Source: Azophilus sp965247035
GTDB taxonomy: Bacteria; Pseudomonadota; Gammaproteobacteria; Pseudomonadales; Azotimanducaceae
DNA: 64,000 nt
NCBI GenBank assembly: GCA_965247035.1
Contig: CBDFGJ010000001.1
Coordinates: forward strand, 744,001-808,000
Reading direction: 5' to 3'
Positions 1 to 8,804 of this stretch are shown here, one piece after another. Under the pieces are notes generated by a model. It saw nothing but the letters and a program-made list of their open reading frames with translations, made no database searches and was not told where the DNA came from. The first letter of the stretch is position 1, and each line of letters begins with the position of its first letter. A program made the position numbers and the translations under genes.

Positions 1-929
1 TGCCCGATGGTGACCACGCCTACGAGATGCGCGTGGACGGTTACGATGAGCCGCTGGACTTGAAGGCGACCCTGACCATCCAAGGCGAACTGATGCGAAT
101 CGATTTCAGCGGCACTTCCGGGACGTCCCGCTTTGGCATCAATGTGCCTCTGCCCTACACTCAGGCTTACGCTTCGTTCGGAGCCCGCTGCGTTGTTGGC
201 AATGACATCCCCAACAACGCAGGCTCCTTGGGTTGCATTGAAGTGACCGCGCCCTTGGGTTGCATCCTCAACGCCGAACGCCCGGCCGCTGTTTCCGCCC
301 GCCATGCCATTGGCCAGATGCTGCCTGACGTAGTGCTTGGCTGCTTGGAGCAGGCGCTGCCGGGGCGAACTCCGGCGGAAGGCGCCTCGTGTATATGGAA
401 TCCGGTTTTCCTTGGTGCCGAAGGGGGCGGCAATTCGCCAAGGGAGGACTTCGTCATCAATCCCATCTTCAATGGCGGCACCGGCGCCCGTCCGACCAAG
501 GACGGCCTATCGACCACGGCCTTTCCGAGCGGTGTGCGCACTACGCCAACGGAGGTGAACGAGGCGACCTCACCCTTGGTGATTTGGCGCAAGGAATACC
601 GGCCGGATTCTGGCGGTGCGGGCCGGTTTCGCGGCGGCCACGGGCAGCGGATTGAGATTGCCCATCGTGAAGGCGCACCCTTCTACATTTCCAAGATGTT
701 CGACCGCATCCGCTTTCCCGCCCGTGGTCGCAACGGCGGCGGTGCCGGAGCGCCAGGGCGAGTGTCTTTGAAGGACGGTCGGGAATTGCCGGGCAAGGGT
801 AAGGATCTGGTGCCAGCGGAGGCTGTGTTGGTGCTGGAAACGCCCGGCGGCGGCGGCATGGGAGAGCCTTCCAGACGGGACGCCACCGCTGTGGAAGCGG
901 ACGTCCAAGCTGGTTTGACGGCCGAGTAG
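1..929 (+). CDS. Hydantoinase B / N-methylhydantoinase beta-type subunit, C-terminal part
   Basis: This is the C-terminal part of a HyuB/oxoprolinase-type subunit, the family that with HyuA performs ATP-dependent hydrolysis of hydantoin or 5-oxoproline rings, and that also resembles an acetone carboxylase subunit. The reading frame is open to the window edge (in frame from base 3), so the gene starts upstream; the family is about 550 residues and only about 309 are here. Typical family segments are visible: a Gly-rich block with GAEGGGNSPRED, the NGGTGARP stretch, a SGGAGRFRGGHGQ motif, and the C-terminal ETPGGGGMG. No partner gene is visible in the window; HyuA would be expected upstream. 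The substrate cannot be told from sequence. The family call is firm. Confidence 0.85.
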   Translation, partial: PDGDHAYEMRVDGYDEPLDLKATLTIQGELMRIDFSGTSGTSRFGINVPLPYTQAYASFGARCVVGNDIPNNAGSLGCIEVTAPLGCILNAERPAAVSARHAIGQMLPDVVLGCLEQALPGRTPAEGASCIWNPVFLGAEGGGNSPREDFVINPIFNGGTGARPTKDGLSTTAFPSGVRTTPTEVNEATSPLVIWRKEYRPDSGGAGRFRGGHGQRIEIAHREGAPFYISKMFDRIRFPARGRNGGGAGAPGRVSLKDGRELPGKGKDLVPAEAVLVLETPGGGGMGEPSRRDATAVEADVQAGLTAE

Positions 930-945
930 CGGATTGCTGGCTAAC

Positions 946-1082
946 TGCCCATCCGGCCAATGACCTCCTTCGGCTGAAGGTGCATTGAGCCGAAAGTAGG
1001 GCCTGCGGGCCACTTGCCTATCCGACCAATCACCTCCACGGACTGAAAGCGTATTTAGCCGAAGTAGGGAACGCTGGCTACT
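946..1082. repeat. Degenerate tandem repeat, two ~69-bp units, in a 468-bp gene-free gap
   Basis: Units 946-1014 and 1015-1082 align along their whole length with scattered mismatches; both contain TGCCNATCCGNCCAAT near the start and AGCCGAAAGTAGGG or AGCCGAAGTAGGG near the end. In the first unit TTCGGCT and AGCCGAA can pair as a hairpin. The rest of the gap (930-1397) holds only short frames with no recognisable protein. Confidence 0.6.
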
Positions 1083-1397
1083 TGCCTAGCCAAGACTGTT
1101 GCGAAATCCCGACTGACCTTCAAGGCGACGACCATGAACCTGCTGCAAGCGGCCAATCGGATCGAGTTGATGGCCGCCTAAGGGCGGGGGCCGTCTAAAT
1201 TCGCCCGAAACCGCAGGTTTCAGGGCCACGACAGGCCAGGAATCCGCCCAAAACAGCCTCGCGAAAATCTTGGAAAACAGGCCGGAATAAGCAGCTTCAT
1301 CCCAATTCGCACCGGTCTCATCCACCTAATTCGTTGGGATCATGTTTCGGTCAGCTTCTAGGATCTGCAAATTCCGTTGGTCAAAAATGGGGAAAGA

Positions 1398-1748
1398 TCA
1401 GGGGAAGGGGTCGGTGACATGACATTGGCGGCAGTGGCGGGTGGGACCGTGCTCCAAGCCTTGCGCCTGCCGCTGTAGGTGGCATCCACGACACATGTCG
1501 TGGAACTGGGCTTCAAGCAGATGCCCGACTTCCGCCGAGCGTTCATGGCAGTCGAAACAGAGGCCATCGCCGGTATGGTCGGCAAAATTGTGGTGGCAGC
1601 CAACGCAGTTCTCGTTGCGGTGGTCGGCGTGGGCGAAGTGTACCGGCAAGGTCGGCGCCGCCGTCACTAGGCGCTGCCGCACGTTGGACTGCCAGAACCA
1701 AGCCGCTAGCACCAATGAGGCGGCGATGGCGGCGGCCAGCGTGCGCAC
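1398..1748 (-). CDS. Tetraheme cytochrome c (class III / c3-like)
   Basis: This is a small periplasmic electron carrier of 116 residues. The N-terminal 20 residues form an uncleaved anchor or signal segment. Four CXXCH heme c sites follow at about residues 48-52 (CVGCH), 64-68 (CFDCH), 86-90 (CRGCH) and 106-110 (CRQCH), and extra histidines near residues 37-43 could be distal ligands, as in cytochrome c3-like folds. The gene starts with GTG whose G is the last base of the TAG stop of the upstream ferric-reductase-like gene, so the two are probably translationally coupled and work together, passing electrons between a membrane heme protein and a periplasmic partner. The exact acceptor is unknown. 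Confidence 0.8.
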   Translation of the reverse strand: MRTLAAAIAASLVLAAWFWQSNVRQRLVTAAPTLPVHFAHADHRNENCVGCHHNFADHTGDGLCFDCHERSAEVGHLLEAQFHDMCRGCHLQRQAQGLEHGPTRHCRQCHVTDPFP

Positions 1749-2512
1749 TAAAAACTTCTGGGTGCAAACAGCACAACGCCCACCATCAACGCCAATAGGG
1801 CCGCACGGCGAAAAACCTGTTTTGCCGGCGCAAGCGCTTGGGTCCGTTGGCCAAGTGGCTTGTCGGCGGGACTAGCCGGTCTCCCGCATTCGGGATGGTT
1901 CGCTGTTGAGGGTTCTTGTTGGCTAGTTGGCTTGCGGGCGCGGCGAGTCCTCCGCCTCCATAACGGCCAGAACGTCACTAGGGTTAGCAGCAAGGAAAAT
2001 AAAGAGACCTGCAACCAAGTGTTGAGATAGAACCCGCTGCCGATGACATGGTAGCCGGCTAGGGCCGCCACCATGACCGATAGGCTCCAATGCAACCATC
2101 GAAAGCTCGGTCCGGGCGGGAATAGCCGTGCTCGCAGCTTGCCCGAGCTGAGGGCCGCCACCAGCGTCAGCAACAAGGCCGCCACCGCCGCCGCCATGTA
2201 CGGCGGGGTGGTGGGTTTGAGGTACTCCATGACGGTGGCGTCGAAGAGCAGGAACCAGCCGCCGTGGGCGACAGCAACCGCCACGGCCAGCCAAGCCAAG
2301 GACCGATGTATGCCAGCGGCCAGTCCACGGCCTGATTCCAAGCTCAGGGCCAGCATCAAGGCTAGCGCGGCGAAACCTAGAGCGTTGCCAAATTCCCAGA
2401 ACCAGCCACCCGTGGCCGGAGCCGCAGTAAGCCAAGTCAGGACACACAGGGCCGCGCCAACAATTGCCGGCCACCCCACGAGCGTTTCTGCAATGTGTCC
2501 GCTGCGCCTCAT
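1748..2512 (-). CDS. Ferric-reductase-like / cytochrome b561-like membrane protein
   Basis: This protein of about 254 residues has several hydrophobic helices with spaced histidines (HRSLAWLAVAVAVAHGG, WLHWSLSVMVAALAGYH), consistent with a di-heme ferric reductase-like transmembrane domain. The C-terminal third is a polar, basic linker followed by one more hydrophobic segment. I place the start at the internal ATG at 2512, preceded at a suitable distance by GGAG, because the 23 residues before it in the longer frame (to 2581) are low in family character; the longer start is possible. Its stop overlaps the start of the tetraheme cytochrome gene by one base. A role as quinol-linked or ferric-type reductase feeding the cytochrome is inferred from context. 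Confidence 0.6.
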   Translation of the reverse strand: MRRSGHIAETLVGWPAIVGAALCVLTWLTAAPATGGWFWEFGNALGFAALALMLALSLESGRGLAAGIHRSLAWLAVAVAVAHGGWFLLFDATVMEYLKPTTPPYMAAAVAALLLTLVAALSSGKLRARLFPPGPSFRWLHWSLSVMVAALAGYHVIGSGFYLNTWLQVSLFSLLLTLVTFWPLWRRRTRRARKPTSQQEPSTANHPECGRPASPADKPLGQRTQALAPAKQVFRRAALLALMVGVVLFAPRSF

Positions 2513-2908
2513 CCGCCAGCACTCCGCAGGCTCACGGCTGGTGCCCCCTGCACCGAGCGAAAAGCGTCCGCCGAGCCTCATCTTTCAGCCTGCCACAGGC
2601 CCCGGTGACGGCACCACGGTCGGCAACCTAGGCGTCTAGGCCCCCAAGCCTCATCCCCCGGTATCCCGCAGGCATCGGTTGTTGCAGTCGTTGCGTTTGT
2701 CGATGCCAATTCGCACCTTCATGCCGAAGGTCAATGGCGCTCCTTGCGGCTCAGGTGCGCCTCCGTATTCTATTCCCCGCCCTGAATGGGCTCAGGCAGG
2801 TTCCGGACTTTCGGCCCCGGCGATTTTCGGCGCATTGGCGCGCTGGTGCCGGTGCCCGGCCGTCGGTTCAGCCACACTTGGCTTTTCCAAAAACCAAGGA
2901 GCCTGAAC

Positions 2909-3004
2909 ATGAAACTTTTGCACGCCTGCCCGCCCTCCTGCAAGCACCTGCCGTTGGACTTGGCCGATTCGGAGCCCCCGCGAGCGCCTGCGCGCTCCCC
3001 TTGA
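2909..3004 (+). pseudogene. Short open frame with ribosome binding site, possible decayed secreted-protein start
   Basis: In the 690-bp gap 2513-3203, an ATG at 2909 has AAGGAG eight bases upstream and opens a 31-codon frame. The +1-shifted frame reads like a signal peptide (RLPALL, AVGL, GAPASA), which suggests a frameshifted remnant of an exported protein rather than a working peptide. Nothing else in 2513-3067 looks like a gene. Confidence 0.2.
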
Positions 3005-3067
3005 GCTGATCGATCGGATGCATGTCCTGAGCTACAGTTTGTTGATACCGGCCGAATTTCCGCGCAG

Positions 3068-3120
3068 GCTCTCCATGGTCGCCTGAACGAAAAAATTCCG
3101 AAATGTCCTGAGCCCGCACA
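3068..3120 (+). promoter_or_regulatory. 53-bp element upstream of the tRNA-Gly promoter (copy A)
   Basis: This segment matches 20432-20484 at 47 of 53 positions, with a perfectly shared core CGAAAAAATTCCGAAATGT. Both copies end about 4-5 bases before a plausible -35 hexamer of a tRNA promoter. The A-rich core suits an UP element or an activator site; the function is inferred. Confidence 0.55.
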
Positions 3121-3125
3121 CGCTC

Positions 3126-3153
3126 TTGTTCTTGCTGTTGCTTGCTTTAGAAT
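3126..3153 (+). promoter_or_regulatory. Predicted promoter of tRNA-Gly
   Basis: TTGTTC at 3126-3131 and TAGAAT at 3148-3153 are separated by 16 bp, about 50 bp upstream of the mature tRNA end, directly after the conserved 53-bp element. Confidence 0.45.
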
Positions 3154-3203
3154 GGCGCATCGTGCGGCGGCAAAGGTTAAGCGTCCGATGCCACCCCGTC
3201 AAT

Positions 3204-3279
<76 letters not shown>

Positions 3280-3293
3280 CATCTCCCGCTTCA

Positions 3294-5069
3294 TCAGCGG
3301 TCGTCGTGCAGCCTCTCCACGCCAACGGGTACGCGAATGGAGGCGACCAGTGCGCGAACTTGGGCTGGAACGGCCGGCGTGAAGCGGCTGATCGTTAAGG
3401 CGGTGGCGAAGTTCAATAGAGCGCCCAAGGCGCCAATGCCCTCCGGCGAGATGCCGAACCACCAGTGCTCAGCGTTGTCTTGCCCCGGCTCAATGAACTT
3501 GAACCAGGCGATGTACGTGAACGTGAAGATCAGGCCCGCCAACATGCCGGCGATGGCGCCTTCTTTGGTGGTGCGCAACGAAAAGATGCCGAGCAGGATG
3601 GCGGGAAAAAGCGAGGCCGCCGCCAATCCGAACGCGAAAGCCACCACTTCAGCAACAAAGGCCGGTGGGTTGATGCCCAAGTAGCCGGCAACCAGGATGG
3701 CGGCGACGGCGGCGATGCGGGCGTACAACAGCTCCTCCCGGTCGGTAATGCCCCGACGCAGGGTTTTCTTGATGAGATCGTGGGAGACCGAGGCGGAGAT
3801 GACCAGCAGCAAGCCGGCGGCGGTGGATAGCGCCGCCGCCAAGCCGCCGGCAGCGACCAAAGCGACCACCCAACCGGGGAGAGCGGCGATTTCCGGATTG
3901 GCGAGCACCATGATGTCGCGGTCAACATAAACCTCGTTGGCCGTATCGGTGGGCGCATTGGTCACCGCACGCTGGCCGTGTTCGCCGCGTTCCTCAGTGA
4001 ACACTGGCGGGCCTTGAAAGGCTGCGCCGGGAGCGTACTGAATGGTGCCGTCGGCGTTTTTGTCCAGCCAACCGACCAAGCCGATATCCTCCCAGCGCTT
4101 GAACCAATCCGCCGTTTCGGCGTAGGAGGAGTTATGCACCGTATCCACGAAATTGAGCCGAGCGAAGGCGCTGACGGCCGGGGCGGTGGTGTAGAGCACG
4201 GCGATGAAAAGCAGGGCGTAGCCAGCTGAGAGTCGGGCGTCGGAAACGCGGGGCACAGTGAAGAAACGGACGATGACATGGGGCAGACCAGCGGTGCCGA
4301 TCATCAGCGCCATGGTGATGGCGAATACGTCCAGCATCTCCTTGCTGCCGTCCGTGTAGGCGCTGAAGCCGAGCTCCACCAGGGTTCGGTCGAGCTTCTC
4401 CAGCACCCTGAGCCCGCTGCCGTCGCTGACTTCCGCGCCAAAGCCGAATTGGGGAACGGGCACACCGGTAATCAGCAGCGATATGAAGATGGCGGGCACT
4501 AGGTAGGCGAAAATCAGCACGCAGTATTGAGCTACTTGGGTGTAGGTGATGCCCTTCATGCCGCCGAGCACGGCGTAGAAGAAGACCACCGACATACCGA
4601 TGAGCACGCCCCAAGTGATGGATACGTTCAGGAAGTGGCTGAAGACGATGCCGACGCCGCGCATCTGCCCGGCAACATAGGTGAACGACACCACCACCAA
4701 GCAGATTACAGCCACCACCCGGGCCGTGTTGGAGTAGTAGCGGGCACCGATAAAGTCCGGCACCGTAAATTCGCCGAATTTGCGCAGATAGGGGGCCAGC
4801 AGCAAGGCCAGCAGCACATAGCCGCCGGTCCAGCCCATGAGGTAGACGGTGCCATCGTAGCCCATGAAGGCGATGATGCCGGCCATGGAGATGAAGGATG
4901 CGGCGCTCATCCAGTCAGCGGCTGTGGCCATGCCATTGGCGATGGGGTGGACGCCGCCGCCGGCGATGTAAAACTCTCTCGTGGAGGCGGCCCGTGACCA
5001 GATGGCGATGCCGATGTAGAGGGCGAAGCTGCCGCTGACGAACAGATAGGTAAGGGCTTCGACCTGCAT
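3294..5069 (-). CDS. Sodium/solute symporter, large subunit (SSS family, VC_2705/ActP-like)
   Basis: This is a multi-pass inner-membrane symporter of 591 residues in the SSS family, related to acetate permease ActP, that uses the Na+ gradient to import a small organic solute, probably a short carboxylate. Family features are the N-terminal segment with ADWMSAASFISMAG, the GYVLLALLLAPYLRKFGEFTVPDFIGARYY stretch (here split by membrane segments), and repeated hydrophobic helices to the C-terminus. I start it at the ATG at 5069 (MQVEALTY) because the upstream 50 residues of the longer frame overlap the partner gene and are not family-like. It lies 4 bp after the DUF4212 gene, the usual small subunit, so the pair forms one operon. 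A long insert around residues 320-380 is polar and probably extracytoplasmic. Confidence 0.85.
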   Translation of the reverse strand: MQVEALTYLFVSGSFALYIGIAIWSRAASTREFYIAGGGVHPIANGMATAADWMSAASFISMAGIIAFMGYDGTVYLMGWTGGYVLLALLLAPYLRKFGEFTVPDFIGARYYSNTARVVAVICLVVVSFTYVAGQMRGVGIVFSHFLNVSITWGVLIGMSVVFFYAVLGGMKGITYTQVAQYCVLIFAYLVPAIFISLLITGVPVPQFGFGAEVSDGSGLRVLEKLDRTLVELGFSAYTDGSKEMLDVFAITMALMIGTAGLPHVIVRFFTVPRVSDARLSAGYALLFIAVLYTTAPAVSAFARLNFVDTVHNSSYAETADWFKRWEDIGLVGWLDKNADGTIQYAPGAAFQGPPVFTEERGEHGQRAVTNAPTDTANEVYVDRDIMVLANPEIAALPGWVVALVAAGGLAAALSTAAGLLLVISASVSHDLIKKTLRRGITDREELLYARIAAVAAILVAGYLGINPPAFVAEVVAFAFGLAAASLFPAILLGIFSLRTTKEGAIAGMLAGLIFTFTYIAWFKFIEPGQDNAEHWWFGISPEGIGALGALLNFATALTISRFTPAVPAQVRALVASIRVPVGVERLHDDR

Positions 5070-5073
5070 GGAA

Positions 5074-5364
5074 TTAGTTGCGCTTCGGCTGTTCCAACTG
5101 GTCGTCAACCCCGTACTTGCGGTCAATGCGTCGCATGACGGCGGCGTAGGCGAAGACCAGCAGGATGAAGACATAGATGCTGCCCTGATGGGCCCACCAG
5201 AACCCGAACTTGAAGCCAAAAAAGGAAATTTGGTTCAACGGCTCGACCAGCAGGATGCCGAAGCCGAAGGAGACGATGAACCAAATGGCCAGCAGCACCC
5301 CCATAAGCTTCAGGTTGGCGCGCCAGTAACGTTGCCGAACGCCATCTTTGTTGTCTTGTTGCAT
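5074..5364 (-). CDS. DUF4212 small subunit of sodium/solute symporter
   Basis: This 96-residue protein has two transmembrane helices and matches the DUF4212 family, which is almost always encoded directly before a VC_2705-type sodium symporter. Recognisable segments are YWRANLKLM near residue 13 and a helix with WFIVSFGFGILL, followed by FGFKFGFWWAHQGSIY and a second helix. The stop is 4 bp from the start of the large subunit, so co-translation is likely. The role, as accessory subunit of the symporter, is from family knowledge. Confidence 0.88.
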   Translation of the reverse strand: MQQDNKDGVRQRYWRANLKLMGVLLAIWFIVSFGFGILLVEPLNQISFFGFKFGFWWAHQGSIYVFILLVFAYAAVMRRIDRKYGVDDQLEQPKRN

Positions 5365-5423
5365 GGTTGTCCTGATGCAGGCCCGAGCGCTGTGAAGCCT
5401 CTTCGGCTTCGACCTCCAGTGGG

Positions 5424-6344
5424 CTACGGTCCGCGGACTTCAGCCCTGATGGCTTCGTGCAGTTCGCCGAGTTTGTCGATGATTGCATCCACGTTGCGAT
5501 AGCCGGCCTGAAAGATGGCGGTGGCGTTTATGGCGCCCCACTGAAAGCCCATCGCCGCCACCGCGTTGGCCCGTCGCAGCACCACGTCGAGGTCGCTGTA
5601 GAACCCCTTGCCGTCGCCGTCGCGGGGTGGCATGTCAAGCATCATTTGCAGGCCGATGGCGGTTGGATCGCGGCCCGCCTGTTGCGCATGACGGTGGATG
5701 GTTTGCACCATGACCGCGACCTGCTTCGGATCTTCGATGGCGGGGGCCAGCCAGCCGTCAGCCAGTGCGCCAACGCGCCGCAGGGCTGGGTCCGATGTTC
5801 CGCCAACCCAAATAGGCAAAGCACCGCCTTGGGGCGGCTTCGGCTCCATGGCCATGGCCGTGGAGCTGTAGAACGCACCGTTGAAGTCAATTTGTTTGTC
5901 CGCCCAACAGGTCCTCAGCAGGGTGATTGCTTCGTCCATGCGCCGCCCCCGGTTGGAGAAGTTCTCTTCCAACGCATCGTACTCAGACGCTTGCCAACCG
6001 ACCCCCACACCTAAGCGAGCCCGGCCCTCCGAGAGGATGTCTAGGGTGCCCACCTGCTTGGCCACCAATATGGGCTGGCGTTGCGGCAACACGAGGACCT
6101 CGGTGCCGAGACCGATGCGTTCTGTTACTGCGGCGGCGTAGGCGAGGGTCATCAAGGCTTCCATGATGGGCATGCGGGGAGGATAGATAGGTGGCGGGCG
6201 GGTTGGAGCGGGATAGCCCATCACCACATGATCGAAGATGTCCAACTGGTTAAAGCCGATGTCTTCTATGCTCTTGGCCAGCCGGGCGACCGCCTGCGGC
6301 CCTTCCCGGTAGCAGACGCTGGGAAATTCAACGGATAGCTTCAT
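5424..6344 (-). CDS. LLM-class (luciferase-like) flavin or F420-dependent oxidoreductase
   Basis: This 306-residue enzyme has the bacterial luciferase-like TIM-barrel pattern: an N-terminal strand MKLSVEFPS, DHVVMGYP near residue 38, GLGTEVLVLPQRQP, LSEGRARLGVGVGW, the RGRRMDEAI helix, and IWVGGTSDPALRRV in the second half. Members are FMN- or F420-dependent oxidoreductases with very varied substrates, so the reaction cannot be assigned. I start at the ATG at 6344 because GAGGGAG lies just upstream and the sequence from there matches the family start; the longer frame to 6392 adds 16 unlikely residues. It is transcribed in the same direction as the symporter pair, 60 bp upstream of it. Confidence 0.8.
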   Translation of the reverse strand: MKLSVEFPSVCYREGPQAVARLAKSIEDIGFNQLDIFDHVVMGYPAPTRPPPIYPPRMPIMEALMTLAYAAAVTERIGLGTEVLVLPQRQPILVAKQVGTLDILSEGRARLGVGVGWQASEYDALEENFSNRGRRMDEAITLLRTCWADKQIDFNGAFYSSTAMAMEPKPPQGGALPIWVGGTSDPALRRVGALADGWLAPAIEDPKQVAVMVQTIHRHAQQAGRDPTAIGLQMMLDMPPRDGDGKGFYSDLDVVLRRANAVAAMGFQWGAINATAIFQAGYRNVDAIIDKLGELHEAIRAEVRGP

Positions 6345-6361
6345 GGCTCCCTCTTCATGCA

Positions 6362-6503
6362 CTCCCGTGCAGGTTAAACTACATGACCCCATGCTGTCCT
6401 AGGACACCTTGACCCTCGTTCACCCGTGCGCAGACTAAACAAGGTCGGCTTGATGCACGACGTTCGCGACGGACCCTCATGCCGCCGTGTGCAGGTTAAA
6501 CCC
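6362..6503. repeat. Degenerate 61-bp tandem repeat in the divergent gap
   Basis: Three copies of a GTGCAGGTTAAAC-like core occur near 6367, 6427 and 6488, with a period of about 61-62 bp; the second copy reads GTGCGCAGACTAAAC. A shared GACCCTC follows within each unit. The gap 6345-6675 between divergent genes should also hold both promoters, but I see no clear hexamers. Confidence 0.45.
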
Positions 6504-6675
6504 TATCCCGCCGCCGGCACGAATGCAGGGTGGTTTGCGTCAGGTAGTCACCCCCAATGGGCCGTCCCGGTCATTGGGGCGGAAGAACCCTAAGACAGAC
6601 CCAAGCTAGCAAAGTTGCAGCTTGCCATCAAATGAACCTGAATGGGCTAAAATCCACAACCCCAATTCCAAACTG

Positions 6676-7911
6676 ATGACCATGCAGATCAGAACCTACG
6701 ATGCAGATGGAGACTTCAATGCGGTTGAGCGCATTTGGCTTGAAATCGGTTGGATCGAAACCAGTGCGGGCGCTGAGCGATTGCGGGATCTTCTTTCTGT
6801 GGGGCGCTGTCTGGTCGCCACCCTGAACGGCGAGGCGGAGTGCATGGTGCATACCTCGCCCGGAGGCATGCGCTACCAAGATGAAGATGCGCCCATGTGC
6901 ACGGTGACGGCGGTCACCACCAGCCGCGTCGCCCGTCGGTTGGGCTTGGCGCAGCAACTCACCGCCCGCCAGCTTGCCACCGCCGCTTCGGATGGCGCTG
7001 AACTGGCTATGCTCGGTATGTTTGACCAAGGTTTCTATGATCGCCTTGGCTTTGGCACCGGCTCCTATGACCACAGCTTTCGCTTTGACCCAACGACCTT
7101 GATCGTCGAGCATCCATTTCGCTCGCCCAAGCGGCTGACCCAGGACGACTGGCGCACGGTTCACAGCGCCATGATGGAGCGGCGGCGGGGCCACGGCAGT
7201 TGTGTGCTGTATCCGCCGGAGTTGATGAAGGCGGAATTGGCGCACCCAGGCGCTTTTGGCCTTGGCTATGAAGAGGATGGCGAACTGACCCACTGCATCT
7301 GGCTGAGCGTTGATGCCGGGGAGGTGGAGCATGGTCCCTACCGGGTGAAGATGCTGGCCTATCGGAATACGCCCCAACTTTTGGAATTGCTGGCGTTGCT
7401 TCAGTCATTGGGCGATCAGGTGTCACTGATTGAAATAAATGAACCCCAGGACGTTCAATTCCAGGATCTGCTGCGGCAGCCTTTCCGCTATCGCCGCAAC
7501 ACGAGGAAATCCGAGTTCGCCGCCGGTCACCACAGCGCCGCTTGGTGGCAGTTGCGGATACTGGACCTACCCGCCTGCGTTGCCCGCCGGCGTTGGCATG
7601 GCGGCGAGGTGCGATTCAACTTGGTCCTCACCGATCCTATAGCGGCTCATTTGGATGAGGGCCCTTGGCGAGGCTGCCAAGGCGAGTACCGGGTGAGTGT
7701 TGCGGAGTGCTCCGTCGCCGAATTCGGACACAGCCCTGACTGGCCCAGCTTGAAGGCCTCGGTCAATGCCTTCAGCCGCCTGTGGTGTGGCGTGGCGCCA
7801 GCCTCAAGTTTAGCGATTACCGACGATCTGCAAACCGATGACCCAACCTTGCTTAAGCGTCTTGACGAAGCCTTGCGCTTGCCGCCGCCGCAACCGGGTT
7901 GGGACTTTTAG
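6676..7911 (+). CDS. Eis-like GNAT family N-acetyltransferase
   Basis: This is a protein of about 411 residues with the Eis layout: an N-terminal GNAT domain, a second GNAT-like domain, and a C-terminal sterol-carrier-protein-like domain. The acetyl-CoA-binding part is visible as CTVTAVTTSRVARRLGLAQQL, followed by GAELAMLGMFDQGFYDRLGFG, the usual pattern of Eis proteins. Relatives acetylate amines on aminoglycosides, peptides or polyamines; the substrate here is unknown. The start is uncertain: I prefer the ATG at 6676 (MTMQIRTYDADGDF), while the longer frame begins with TTG at 6622 and has no good ribosome binding site. It stands alone, divergent from the LLM gene. Confidence 0.75.
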   Translation: MTMQIRTYDADGDFNAVERIWLEIGWIETSAGAERLRDLLSVGRCLVATLNGEAECMVHTSPGGMRYQDEDAPMCTVTAVTTSRVARRLGLAQQLTARQLATAASDGAELAMLGMFDQGFYDRLGFGTGSYDHSFRFDPTTLIVEHPFRSPKRLTQDDWRTVHSAMMERRRGHGSCVLYPPELMKAELAHPGAFGLGYEEDGELTHCIWLSVDAGEVEHGPYRVKMLAYRNTPQLLELLALLQSLGDQVSLIEINEPQDVQFQDLLRQPFRYRRNTRKSEFAAGHHSAAWWQLRILDLPACVARRRWHGGEVRFNLVLTDPIAAHLDEGPWRGCQGEYRVSVAECSVAEFGHSPDWPSLKASVNAFSRLWCGVAPASSLAITDDLQTDDPTLLKRLDEALRLPPPQPGWDF

Positions 7912-7976
7912 CGCCTTTCCCATCAGCCATGCAAGGGGGGTTGCACGGCCGGTCGGAATGGCCATCTTGAGGCGGC

Positions 7977-8636
7977 TTACTGTGGCTGTGGAACAATTCT
8001 CAAATAGGGTTTTGGCGCCTTCCAACCATTGGGGAACTTCTTTTTCGCCTCTTCGTCGGAAACGGTCGGCACGATGATGACATCCTCTCCTTGGCGCCAA
8101 TTCACCGGAGTAGCCACCTTGTGTTTGGCGGACAGTTGGCAGGAGTCAAGCAGGCGCAGCACCTCATCGAAATTACGGCCGGTGCTCATGGGGTAGATCA
8201 GCATGGCCTTGATGGTCTTGTCCGGGCCAATGACAAAAACCGAGCGCACGGTGGCGTTGTCCGCGGCGGTGCGGCCTAGTGCGGCATCTCCCGCTGCGGC
8301 TGGCAACATGTCGTAGAGCTTGGCCACGTTTAGTTCCGGGTCGCCGATTAGCGGGTAGGTGACCGCATGGCCTTGGGTTTCCTCAATGTCCTTCGACCAC
8401 TCTGCATGACGCCCCACCGGATCCACGCTCAGGCCGATGATCTTGCAGTTGCGCTTGGCGAATTCCGGCTGCAAACCGGCCATGTAGCCCAATTCCGTGG
8501 TGCAGACCGGGGTGAAGTCCTTGGGATGGGAGAACAGGATTGCCCAGCCATCGCCGACCCATTCATGAAAGTCGATGCTGCCTTGGGTGGTTTCGGCGGT
8601 GAAGTTCGGCGCTATGGAGTTGATGCGAAGTGTCAT
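7977..8636 (-). CDS. Peroxiredoxin, Prx6/1-Cys type
   Basis: This 219-residue thiol peroxidase reduces hydrogen peroxide and organic hydroperoxides in the cytoplasm. The peroxidatic cysteine is Cys45 in the motif FTPVCTTELG, and the Prx6-type C-terminal half (ATPVNWRQGEDVIIVP, KPYLRIVPQPQ) is intact. Length and layout match the 1-Cys Prx6 group, which needs an external thiol for recycling. The start at 8636 has AGGAG at good spacing. It is a single gene; the 168-bp gap to the S9 peptidase is empty. Confidence 0.95.
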   Translation of the reverse strand: MTLRINSIAPNFTAETTQGSIDFHEWVGDGWAILFSHPKDFTPVCTTELGYMAGLQPEFAKRNCKIIGLSVDPVGRHAEWSKDIEETQGHAVTYPLIGDPELNVAKLYDMLPAAAGDAALGRTAADNATVRSVFVIGPDKTIKAMLIYPMSTGRNFDEVLRLLDSCQLSAKHKVATPVNWRQGEDVIIVPTVSDEEAKKKFPNGWKAPKPYLRIVPQPQ

Positions 8637-8804
8637 AGGGCGCTCCTGTTGGAATCGCGAATGTCAGCGGCGGAATTTACCACAATCGCAACGGCCACCG
8701 CCATCAGGGTCCACGTTGATTGTGCTGGTTCATGCAGCGGCCAGCGGCGACCTGCGCCGCCATGGGCTGACCAGGGCGTCACGCTGATCCTGTCAATGAC
8801 GCAA

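Noticed and set aside
1092..1178. Short plus-strand frame with a plausible protein tail (ends NLLQAANRIELMAA)
   Set aside because: Only 29 codons with no start or recognised family; could be a remnant but there is not enough to call it.
6622..6675. Extra N-terminal residues of the Eis-like protein from a TTG
   Set aside because: TTG start without a ribosome binding site and no family match before MTMQIRTYD.
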